Below, piece after piece: positions 1-5,013 of a stretch of DNA of 5,013 nucleotides. Position numbers and translations under genes: made by a program. The DNA is taken from assembly GCA_013334845.1 (NCBI GenBank), contig JAAXWV010000114.1:1-5013 (forward strand), written 5' to 3'. The DNA is from Candidatus Roizmanbacteria bacterium. GTDB lineage: Bacteria > Patescibacteriota > Microgenomatia > UBA1406 > GWC2-37-13. The notes beneath the pieces were generated by a model. That model made no database searches. It worked only from the letters and a program-made list of their open reading frames with translations, and was not told where the DNA came from. Positions within the stretch are counted from its first letter, which is position 1; every line of letters begins with the position of its first letter.

Positions 1-455
1 TATCGGCGCGCAAAAAACTCAGCGCAACGGAAAAGGAACTGTCGGGACTCATCTTCGAACAGACCGGAAGTACGGAGAATTTCGCTCTGATTCGCAGCAA
101 AGGCGATCAGGCCCTTTTTGGTAAAAGTACACAGGCGATGAAGGCTGAGTGGAATGTCCCGGACAAACGCCCGTTGGCTGATTTTGCGCCGACCATAATC
201 CTGAAAGCCAAAGACTTCGCTACCGAAATTACCATTTTCAACGCACGCGGACACGGGATGAAAAGTGAAGGACAAATTTCCACGGAACATGTCACCAACA
301 ACAAGGCGGTTCGGAAAACCCTCATCGAACGTGGCATTCGTCCGGAATCTCTGCCGCCTGCTGAAGATGTGAAGAAGGTTGAGCGCCGTCTGGCCGCCGA
401 CGAAAAGAAGTCGTTGAAAAATCCTGATGGATTGAAAGAGTCAACTGAGGAATAA
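1..455 (+). CDS. dinD: DinD-like protein, C-terminal part (5' end outside window)
   Basis: An open frame enters from the left edge (first full codon at 3) and runs 150 codons to TAA at 453-455. The visible part resembles the C-terminal half of E. coli DinD (DNA damage-inducible protein D). It has a segment like 'NFALIRSKGDQALFGKS' (E. coli: DFAIFQNHGYQGLYGG), then 'PLADFAPTIILKAKDFATE' (E. coli: ...ELAANLFRATQTEEKLK). After that come a 'T.EHVTNNKAVRKTLIERG' helix and a 'PESLPPAEDVKKVERRL' tail (E. coli: PEELPTPQVSIKQLE). The ATG at 138 is internal, because homology continues upstream of it. In E. coli, DinD is SOS-induced and has been reported to inhibit RecA filament functions. Homologues often sit between hsdM and hsdS in type I RM operons, which fits the hsdS gene starting 4 bases downstream. 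GC is about 52%, unlike the AT-rich genes further on. Family recognition is good; its role in this operon is unknown. Confidence 0.85.
   Translation, partial: SARKKLSATEKELSGLIFEQTGSTENFALIRSKGDQALFGKSTQAMKAEWNVPDKRPLADFAPTIILKAKDFATEITIFNARGHGMKSEGQISTEHVTNNKAVRKTLIERGIRPESLPPAEDVKKVERRLAADEKKSLKNPDGLKESTEE
447..450 (+). promoter_or_regulatory. Shine-Dalgarno candidate for hsdS start at 460
   Basis: GAGG lies 9 bases upstream of ATG 460, inside the last codons of dinD. It supports translation from the longest hsdS start, in an operon arrangement with only 4 bases between the genes. Confidence 0.4.
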
Positions 456-459
456 TTGA

Positions 460-1863
460 ATGGAACTTGAAACTTTTCAATGTGCAGATGCGCCAACTGA
501 AACAATGCGTTGCATGCAACGTGACGGAAATTCTGGAGACGTTACTATGCCAAACGAAAGGCAGGACGCAACTCACAAGGAATTCTTGTCAGTTGAAGAT
601 GGAAAGATTGCATTGACAGTTGGCGGAGATGATGGATACGGGTTTATGACAAAGTGGCATGACTGCAAACTTGGTGACTTGCTTCAAATCAAGCATGGTT
701 TCGCTTTCCTCGGTGAACATTTCGGCAGATCCGGTACGCATGTCGTTCTGACTCCTGGTAATTTTCATGAAGAAGGAGGTTTCAAAGAAACAATTGACAA
801 AGCGAAATGGTATAGCGGTCCGATACCTATTGACTACGTACTGAATGAAGGCGACCTTATCGTTGCAATGACAGAACAGGCCGAAGGGTTGCTAGGAAGT
901 AGTGCACTCATTCCCCGAAGCGGGATTTACCTTCACAATCAGCGGCTCGGACTTGTCCTCGTTCGTGACAGGAAATTAACTGATCAGCATTTCATTTACT
1001 ATCTCTTCAATTCAAAGCCAGTTCGGCAGCAGATTCGCGCTTCTGCAAGCGGTACGAAGATTCGACACACAGCGCCATCAAGAATTGCTGATGTGAATGT
1101 AAGTATTCCCCCATTGTCGGAGCAAAAGCGGATTGCAGGTATTCTATCAGCTTATGACGATTTGATCGAAAACTGTCAGCGGCGGATCAAGATTCTTGAG
1201 ACGATGGCCCGAGACCTTTACCGCGAATGGTTTGTCAATTTCCGTTTTCCCGGCCATGAAAATATTTCTCTCGTTCCTTCTGCTTTGGGTGATATTCCGG
1301 AGGGGTGGGAGGTGAAGAAAGTCGGTGATGTATTTCAAACTATTCTTGGAGGAACACCGTCTCGCAACAACCCTGACTATTGGGAAGGTGGTACAATTCC
1401 ATGGATAAACTCGGGAAAAGTAAATGATCTTCGTATCATTGAGCCATCGGAATTCATCACATCTCTTGCATTGCAAAAGTCTTCAGCAAAACTAATGCCC
1501 AAAGGAACAACAGTTCTTGCAATTACTGGCGCTACTCTTGGGCAGGTTAGTTATCTCGAAATCATGACTACTGCTAATCAATCTGTAGTTGGTATAATAG
1601 ATGACTCAAAATTATGGTCTGAATGGATATATCTAACAATGTGTGAAAAAATCAAGGGTATTATCATGCATGCTTGTGGAGGAGCACAACAGCATATAAA
1701 TAAAGAGATTGTAAATGATGTTTTGGTTGTAATGCCATCTATTTCTATTGGCAAAGCTTTCAAGAAACTTATCAGTCCGTTTTTTAACCAAATTGTGACA
1801 CTTCTTTATCAGTGTAAAAATCTTCGCCAAACAAGTAATATATTATTTCCACAATTGTTTTAA
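460..1863 (+). CDS. hsdS: Type I restriction-modification specificity subunit HsdS
   Basis: HsdS recognises the bipartite DNA target and joins HsdM (and HsdR) into the type I methylase/nuclease. Using ATG 460 (467 aa), target-recognition domain 1 spans about residues 66-217, from 'KWHDCKLGDLLQIKHGFAF' to 'ADVNVSIPPLS'. The central conserved helix spans about 218-265 (EQKRIAGILSAYDDLIENCQRRI, then LYREWFVNFRFPG). TRD2 spans about 282-426 ('GWEVKKVGD', 'GGTPSRNNPDYWEGG..PWI'), followed by a distal helix at about 427-467. The start is uncertain. ATG 460 lies 4 bases after dinD with GAGG at 447-450. ATG 547 has GGAG at 535-538. ATG 646 matches where family members usually begin, but has a poor ribosome site. 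The C-terminus ends at ...LFPQLF, lacking the usual Ser-Gly tail (see 1861-1884). GC drops within TRD2, suggesting a recombinant gene. Family call is secure; start and intactness are not. Confidence 0.93.
   Translation: MELETFQCADAPTETMRCMQRDGNSGDVTMPNERQDATHKEFLSVEDGKIALTVGGDDGYGFMTKWHDCKLGDLLQIKHGFAFLGEHFGRSGTHVVLTPGNFHEEGGFKETIDKAKWYSGPIPIDYVLNEGDLIVAMTEQAEGLLGSSALIPRSGIYLHNQRLGLVLVRDRKLTDQHFIYYLFNSKPVRQQIRASASGTKIRHTAPSRIADVNVSIPPLSEQKRIAGILSAYDDLIENCQRRIKILETMARDLYREWFVNFRFPGHENISLVPSALGDIPEGWEVKKVGDVFQTILGGTPSRNNPDYWEGGTIPWINSGKVNDLRIIEPSEFITSLALQKSSAKLMPKGTTVLAITGATLGQVSYLEIMTTANQSVVGIIDDSKLWSEWIYLTMCEKIKGIIMHACGGAQQHINKEIVNDVLVVMPSISIGKAFKKLISPFFNQIVTLLYQCKNLRQTSNILFPQLF
508..521. repeat. 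14-bp perfect palindrome CGTTGCATGCAACG
   Basis: CGTTGCATGCAACG equals its own reverse complement. It lies in the doubtful N-terminal extension of hsdS, between the dinD stop and the family-typical start at 646. It could be an operator or recognition site. A 14-bp palindrome is also expected by chance about once in three windows of this size, so no function is claimed. Confidence 0.4.
535..538 (+). promoter_or_regulatory. Shine-Dalgarno candidate for alternative hsdS start at 547
   Basis: GGAG lies 8 bases upstream of ATG 547, the best-spaced ribosome site among the three possible hsdS starts. It would give a 438-residue protein with about 33 residues before the first recognisable TRD1 residues. 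Confidence 0.4.
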
Positions 1864-1884
1864 GGTAAATTCGCTATGAACTAA
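1861..1884 (+). pseudogene. Untranslated remnant of the hsdS C-terminal tail behind a TAA stop
   Basis: Directly after the hsdS TAA (1861-1863) the same frame reads G-K-F-A-M-N and then TAA at 1882-1884. HsdS proteins commonly end in L-(I/V/L)-S-G-(K/E/Q) plus a few residues, so the stop sits exactly on the expected Ser codon. TCA to TAA is one base change. The second TAA overlaps the ATG of the next gene by one base (TAATG), a typical operon junction, which supports it as the original stop. The other HsdS-like tail in this window (LLLPKRISGEMAV, 4725-4763) aligns with the stop at its Ser position. A sequencing error is the main alternative. Confidence 0.7.
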
Positions 1885-2693
1885 TGAATAAAGAAACTGA
1901 TATCTTAAAATTGGCCGACGAATTGAGAAAATCGATCGAACCTCAAGATTACATTTATAATCTTGAAGTTGATTTTGATATTGAATTACAGATGTTAGCC
2001 ATTAAAAGTCTGTTAAATCGTAATCGTAAATCGGACGTAGATATAAGTAATGATATAAAGGAGCTTGAGAAGCACATAACTCAATTAAAAGGAGATGCAG
2101 CTGATCATGCGGTAGATGAATGGACTGATCAATTATTTTACTCGACTTATCAAGATGCTGCCCATAGCATGTCTGCTGTAGGTATGCTTGCCCCACTGAT
2201 CGAGACAATTTTCTATCAATGCCTCCAAGGTATTGGGAAAAAGTCTTTTCCTGCAACACAACCTGGAACAAACCATGAACGCTGGAATGCAGCTCATGGT
2301 ATTCAGTGGGACTGCCATTTCGTTATTGTGAAAGGCAGGTTACAGAAAGACATTGTTAAAGGAATTTTCCAGTTGTCAGATGCAATTGGTCTTTCGGCGC
2401 GATTTCCTTCGGACTTAAAAGCTATTCTTTCCGCCTTGTTCTCTTACCGAAACAGCATGTTCCATCATGGTTTTGAATGGCCGGTTGAGGAGCGTGAACG
2501 TTTCTCCAAGAGAATTCATAACGAAGGCTGGCCAAAAAATTGGTTTTTGGTGTCTACAACAAATGATAACCCATGGATTTTCTCATTGTCAGATATTTTT
2601 ATACAGCACTGCGAAAAAACGATTAATCTTGTATTAGAGGCAATTGGTTGTTATGTGCGCGACGAATTGCCACCCCAGAGAACAACCCCTTGA
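1884..2693 (+). CDS. Uncharacterised protein with HEPN-like R-x4-H motif
   Basis: This 269-residue protein is not a named family I recognise with certainty. It is soluble-looking, with no signal peptide or membrane segment. The N-terminal 75 residues are charged and helix-like (for example DISNDIKELEKHITQLKGD, 52-70). A Trp-rich middle follows (W80, W134, W142), with a 'YSTYQDAAHSMSAVGMLAPLIE' segment at 86-107. Near 186-199 it has 'FSYRNSMFHHGFEW', where R189-N-x3-H194 matches the R-x4-6-H signature of HEPN RNases, common in toxin and abortive-infection proteins. A helical C-terminus (232-262) follows. The ATG overlaps the presumed original hsdS stop by one base, and no good Shine-Dalgarno is seen, so translation may be coupled to hsdS. 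GC is low, as in the OLD gene 91 bases downstream. RNase activity is inferred from the motif alone; it could instead be a structural HEPN-like partner. Confidence 0.75.
   Translation: MNKETDILKLADELRKSIEPQDYIYNLEVDFDIELQMLAIKSLLNRNRKSDVDISNDIKELEKHITQLKGDAADHAVDEWTDQLFYSTYQDAAHSMSAVGMLAPLIETIFYQCLQGIGKKSFPATQPGTNHERWNAAHGIQWDCHFVIVKGRLQKDIVKGIFQLSDAIGLSARFPSDLKAILSALFSYRNSMFHHGFEWPVEERERFSKRIHNEGWPKNWFLVSTTNDNPWIFSLSDIFIQHCEKTINLVLEAIGCYVRDELPPQRTTP
1943..1966 (+). repeat. Inverted repeat (9-bp stems, 6-base loop) early in the HEPN-like gene
   Basis: TCAAGATTA (1943-1951) and TAATCTTGA (1958-1966) are perfectly complementary around the loop CATTTA. The hairpin begins 59 bases after the start codon of the HEPN-like gene and encodes residues around Q21-L28. 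There is no T-run behind it, so it is not a standard intrinsic terminator. It could slow translation or be chance in AT-rich DNA. Confidence 0.45.
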
Positions 2694-2784
2694 ATATACT
2701 TGACCAAATTCATAACCTCTTTGAATGCATGACCTGCTATTACCTTGTTTAATGTCTTAACAACTTTAAAGTGGCGTAAGATTT
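2694..2784 (+). promoter_or_regulatory. 91-bp spacer before the OLD gene, weak promoter candidate and 10-bp palindrome
   Basis: This is the longest gap between genes in the window. A TTGACC box at 2700-2705 is followed after a short 15-base spacer by TTGAAT (2721-2726), a poor match to a -35/-10 pair. A perfect palindrome ACTTTAAAGT (2763-2772) ends 12 bases before the OLD ATG and could be an operator. No terminator hairpin with a T-run is present and no strong Shine-Dalgarno precedes 2785. The gap suggests the OLD gene may have its own promoter, but none is convincing. Confidence 0.25.
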
Positions 2785-4620
2785 ATGCATATATCTGAAA
2801 TTCGTATTCGAAACTTTCGTTCAATTGATGATATGACCATTTCATTGGAACGATTGACTGTGTTTTGCGGACCGAATAGTTGTGGTAAATCGAATATATT
2901 TCGTGCTATACAGCTAGCTTTTCAAGAATCCATATCTATGTCTGATGCTCAGCAAAATCTGACGGCCTCAAAATTGGTTGCTGGAGGGCCTAAGCTTTCA
3001 ATTTGGGTGGAATGCAAATTGGAAAATGCGACTTCATCACTTCAGACTCTTGCTAGTGTGACAAGTGGAACAATTGATTATTCGTTTCGACTTACTCGGT
3101 CAGGAAAAGTTACTCGAAAACTGAACTTAAGAAGTATAAACGATCAAGAGTTCACGCAGTTACTTCAGAATTTTAAGCCGGTATACGTTCCACCTATTCG
3201 CGACTTGGGATCTGATGGTTTAGTTCCGTTCAGAAAACTGATTAAAGAAGCTCTTCAAAAATCAAGAGGTGCAGGCAATATTACAAGGGTCGGTGATTCA
3301 GCAAAAAAAATTTTAGAGGAAAAAGCTGCTGGGCTTTTGGGACGTCAAAATAAAATGGCGAATAAAATTTTGCATGCATATAAGCTCAGTATTGATACTG
3401 GTGAAATTGATATCGAATCTCTCTACGATAATATTAGTTTGAACGTTCATAATGGTAATGGCGTTTTGCCTTTGACATCATTGGGTACTGGACATCAAAG
3501 CGCAGTCATTTTACATTTATATCGACAACTTGGTGAAGATATGCCAGGAGAAGTACTTTTTCTTTTTGAAGAGCCCGACAATCATCTTCATCCATCAACA
3601 ATTCGTGCTATTTGTGATGACTTAAAACCCATTTCAGAAAAGTCACAGGTTTTGCTTAATACCCATTCGCCAATTTTTCTCGGACATATTGGTTTCAAGC
3701 CTTTGCGGCCTTTGATTCAAACTTCTGAAGGTCGTACTGAACTCAGAAAAATCACCTTACTTGATCACTTCTCAGAAAAGGAGGCATCTGCCGCTCTTGG
3801 CTATCACGGGTTGCGCCTTACAGAGCCACTACTGAGCAACCGAGTGATTATAGTTGAAGGCCCGACAGATAAGGGGGTGCTTGCGACGCTTTATGAAAAA
3901 CGAACCGGTCTTACGGTAGATCAAGCAGATATCCTTCTCGTCGCAGCAGGAGGAAAAGATAAGGCGGTTATTTTATCCTATTTATTGAGTTGCCTTGGTG
4001 TAGACTGGCGTTGTGTCATGGATTATGACTCAGCTTATTCTTCGGAAGTCCCTTATTCTAAGCCAGCTTTATCTCAAACTGATAAATTAGCTGGTATTAA
4101 TGCTATAAACACTCTTAAATCTTTTCTGGATGCTTCTCAAAAACGTGGAAGAAATGCAGAAAAGCTTCTTACAACTGTTCTGGATGAGTTCACTAATGGT
4201 CGAAATATCCCTTTAATTTATGATGCATCTCCTTTAAAGAAATTGCTTGAAAAGACGAATTTACTTGACATTACTGAACAACGTCAGTTAAAATCGGCCT
4301 TGACTCGAAATAGTAAAAGAAAATCATGGGAGTTGCTAGGAAAGGCAAAAACATTTATTTGGTCAGGAACAATTGAAGATGTACTTCTTCGTAATAATGC
4401 AGCTGAAAATTGTGTGGAGACAGTATTTGTGTCAGTCGGAATACTTCCTGCACCGTTGGCGGTTAATGCACAGAGACGAGCAACTTTATACAAAAAACTT
4501 CATGAGTCTGGCAATACACCATTAGTTCTTTCAAATATTGTTATTGCATTAGAAAATAGTGGGTGTTTTAATAGATCGGAAGTAAATGAGTGTTTCAAAG
4601 TGCTGTTTCAAAATGTTTGA
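2785..4620 (+). CDS. OLD-family ATP-dependent nuclease (ABC ATPase plus Toprim)
   Basis: This 611-residue protein has the two-domain layout of OLD (overcoming lysogenization defect) nucleases. The N-terminal ABC-type ATPase begins 'ISEIRIRNFRSI' and carries Walker A GPNSCGKS (29-36). It also has a signature-like LGTGHQ (233-238), Walker B LFLFEEPDNHLHP (258-270, E262/E263) and H-loop THSP (293-296). 'YVPPIRDLG' (134-142) is typical of the family's ATPase. The Toprim domain follows: VIIVEGPTDKGVL (354-366, E358), AAGGKDKAVI (387-396), VMDYDSAYSS (411-420, D413 and D415), and a late acidic segment GTIEDVLL (528-535, E531/D532). All expected metal ligands seem present, so it is probably active. 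Relatives include phage P2 Old and Gabija GajA; no UvrD-like GajB partner is visible here. The length is normal for the family. ATG 2785 is chosen because the IRIRNFRSI strand must lie at the N-terminus. The gene is AT-rich and probably acquired. Confidence 0.92.
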   Translation: MHISEIRIRNFRSIDDMTISLERLTVFCGPNSCGKSNIFRAIQLAFQESISMSDAQQNLTASKLVAGGPKLSIWVECKLENATSSLQTLASVTSGTIDYSFRLTRSGKVTRKLNLRSINDQEFTQLLQNFKPVYVPPIRDLGSDGLVPFRKLIKEALQKSRGAGNITRVGDSAKKILEEKAAGLLGRQNKMANKILHAYKLSIDTGEIDIESLYDNISLNVHNGNGVLPLTSLGTGHQSAVILHLYRQLGEDMPGEVLFLFEEPDNHLHPSTIRAICDDLKPISEKSQVLLNTHSPIFLGHIGFKPLRPLIQTSEGRTELRKITLLDHFSEKEASAALGYHGLRLTEPLLSNRVIIVEGPTDKGVLATLYEKRTGLTVDQADILLVAAGGKDKAVILSYLLSCLGVDWRCVMDYDSAYSSEVPYSKPALSQTDKLAGINAINTLKSFLDASQKRGRNAEKLLTTVLDEFTNGRNIPLIYDASPLKKLLEKTNLLDITEQRQLKSALTRNSKRKSWELLGKAKTFIWSGTIEDVLLRNNAAENCVETVFVSVGILPAPLAVNAQRRATLYKKLHESGNTPLVLSNIVIALENSGCFNRSEVNECFKVLFQNV

Positions 4621-4628
4621 TTGAATTT

Positions 4629-4766
4629 ATGTTCATGCATTACTCCGAATTCAAGCTTGTAGAACAGCCTGCGATAGGGTTGTTTGCGGAGCTTGGTTGT
4701 TCGATGGTGTCGGTGCTGGAGGTGTTGCTGCTTCCGAAACGTATATCCGGGGAGATGGCTGTATGA
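4629..4766 (+). pseudogene. Scar ORF: HsdR-like N-terminus fused to HsdS-like C-terminus
   Basis: A 45-codon ORF has ATG at 4629 or 4635 and TGA at 4764-4766. Residues 5-23 contain YSEFKLVEQPAIGLFAELG, which resembles the very start of many type I restriction subunits (SE..LVEQPAI.LF.ELGW). Residues 33-43, LLLPKRISGEM, resemble the conserved end of HsdS (LLLPKLISGE). The junction lies somewhere in 4698-4727. About 3 kb of hsdR is therefore missing, and almost all of an hsdS. The ORF starts 8 bases after the OLD stop, where an intact hsdR could once have begun. Its TGA overlaps the AlbA_2 ATG (ATGA), as a genuine hsdS end would. It is probably non-functional except perhaps for translational coupling. 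Both homologies are by recognition of short motifs and need an alignment. Confidence 0.72.
4749..4754 (+). promoter_or_regulatory. Shine-Dalgarno site for the AlbA_2 gene
   Basis: GGGGAG lies 8 bases upstream of ATG 4763, inside the codons for the Ser-Gly-Glu of the HsdS-like tail. It is the strongest ribosome site in the window and fixes the start of the downstream gene. Confidence 0.65.
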
Positions 4767-5013
4767 AAGCCGCTGATCTTGATATCCTGCTCCAGGAGGG
4801 CGAGGGGGTGATGCTTGAGTACAAGGAGGGGATTTCTGCATCATTTGCCCGTGAGCTGGTGGCTTTTACCAACACGGCAGGAGGTCGGATTCTGCTTGGT
4901 GTTCGGGATAACGGTTCGGTTAAGGGGATTGCTGATACAAACGTGTTGCGGGCGCGAATTCAGGATATTGCCCGGAACTGTGATCCTCCGGTGCAGATTC
5001 TGTTGCAGCATAT
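4763..5013 (+). CDS. Schlafen/AlbA_2 domain ATP-binding protein, N-terminal part (3' end outside window)
   Basis: Eighty-three codons are visible before the window ends. The sequence starts MKAADLDILLQEGEGVMLEYKEG and continues SFARELVAFTNTAGGRILLGV, then RDNGSVKGI, and ARIQDIARNCDPPVQI. This is the AlbA_2 (Schlafen AlbA-like, PF04326) pattern: LEYKE strand-helix, N-T-x-G-G turn, G-V-x-D-x-G. Full-length relatives are often annotated as ATP-binding proteins or RecG-like transcriptional regulators, typically 400-500 residues with C-terminal ATPase-like and winged-helix parts. They commonly lie between hsdS and hsdR in type I operons. The start is supported by the GGGGAG site and by the 4-base overlap with the HsdS-like tail ORF. 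GC is about 55%, matching dinD rather than the intervening cargo, so this looks like the resident operon. The biochemical role is not well defined. Confidence 0.88.
   Translation, partial: MKAADLDILLQEGEGVMLEYKEGISASFARELVAFTNTAGGRILLGVRDNGSVKGIADTNVLRARIQDIARNCDPPVQILLQH

Larger units (their letters stand above)
1561..4620. other. AT-rich segment, probable imported block
   Basis: By hand count GC is about 44% in 1141-1560, 31% in 1561-1860 and about 33% in 3301-3420, against about 52% in 1-120 and 55% in 4681-4920. The low-GC stretch begins inside the hsdS TRD2, covers the HEPN-like and OLD genes, and ends where the hsdR-like start begins. No transposase, integrase, tRNA or flanking direct repeat is visible, so homologous or illegitimate recombination within type I genes is the likelier route of entry. 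The exact left edge is uncertain, because TRDs themselves vary in composition. Confidence 0.6.

Noticed and set aside
107..505. Minus-strand ORF of 132 codons opposite dinD
   Set aside because: It is antisense to a frame with clear DinD similarity, has no recognisable family, and is explained as a shadow.
2667..2700. TTGCCA (2667-2672) and TATACT (2695-2700) as a promoter for the OLD gene
   Set aside because: Both boxes match well singly, but the 22-base spacer is too long for a standard sigma-70 promoter.
2785..4620. Gabija GajA assignment for the OLD nuclease
   Set aside because: The domain layout fits, but no UvrD-like GajB gene follows; the next frame is the HsdR/HsdS scar, so only OLD family is claimed.
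4621..4654. TTGAATT ... AATTCAA inverted repeat after the OLD stop as a terminator
   Set aside because: Only 7 AT-rich pairs with a 20-base loop and no T-run; it does not look like an intrinsic terminator.
4608..4875. Minus-strand ORFs of 74-78 codons across the scar and AlbA_2 start
   Set aside because: Low-complexity Pro/Ser/Gln-rich translations antisense to a recognised AlbA_2 domain and to the HsdR/HsdS-like motifs.
1..5013. CRISPR array, tRNA, rRNA, or insertion sequence
   Set aside because: No repeated spaced units, tRNA-like cloverleaf, rRNA-like segment, or transposase frame was seen; coding sequence fills nearly the whole window.

Overview
This window is part of a type I restriction-modification (RM) operon that carries extra defence-like cargo. 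All genes lie on the + strand. In order they are: the C-terminal part of a DinD-like protein (1-455), the specificity subunit hsdS (460-1863), an unrecognised protein with a HEPN-type R-x4-H motif (1884-2693), an OLD-family ATPase/Toprim nuclease (2785-4620), a 45-codon scar ORF (4629-4766), and the N-terminal part of a Schlafen/AlbA_2 ATP-binding protein (4763 to the window end). The order hsdM - dinD - hsdS - albA_2-type gene - hsdR is common in type I loci, so hsdM probably lies to the left and hsdR may lie to the right, but neither is visible. The organism cannot be fixed from the sequence. The flanks are about 52-55% GC with ordinary bacterial codon use. A Gram-negative bacterium, perhaps from a group such as green sulfur bacteria, is only a guess.

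Base composition is mosaic. The dinD end (about 52% GC) and the AlbA_2 end (about 55% GC, hand count over 4681-4920) look alike. From about 1560, inside the second target-recognition domain of hsdS, GC falls to about 31% and stays low through the HEPN-like and OLD genes. The low-GC block ends near 4620.

The most informative stretch is the short ORF at 4629-4766. Its first half reads like the start of a type I restriction subunit (HsdR; motif LVEQPAI..LFAELG), and its last half reads like the end of an HsdS protein (LLLPKRISGE). It overlaps the AlbA_2 start codon by 4 bases. This looks like a recombination junction between an incoming segment (hsdS 3' part - HEPN - OLD - hsdR start) and the 3' end of a resident hsdS that was originally coupled to the AlbA_2 gene. 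The HEPN-OLD pair would then be cargo placed inside a type I RM operon.

A second anomaly concerns the tail of the full-length hsdS. The TAA at 1861 stands exactly where HsdS proteins usually have the Ser of the terminal L-I-S-G motif. The same frame continues as G-K-F-A-M-N to a TAA at 1882-1884, which overlaps the next gene's ATG by one base. The protein therefore seems to have lost seven C-terminal residues through a single nonsense change. As a working model, HsdS (with HsdM and HsdR) gives sequence-specific methylation and restriction, DinD and AlbA_2 are accessory genes of the operon, and the HEPN-like and OLD proteins form a second, possibly linked, anti-phage module.
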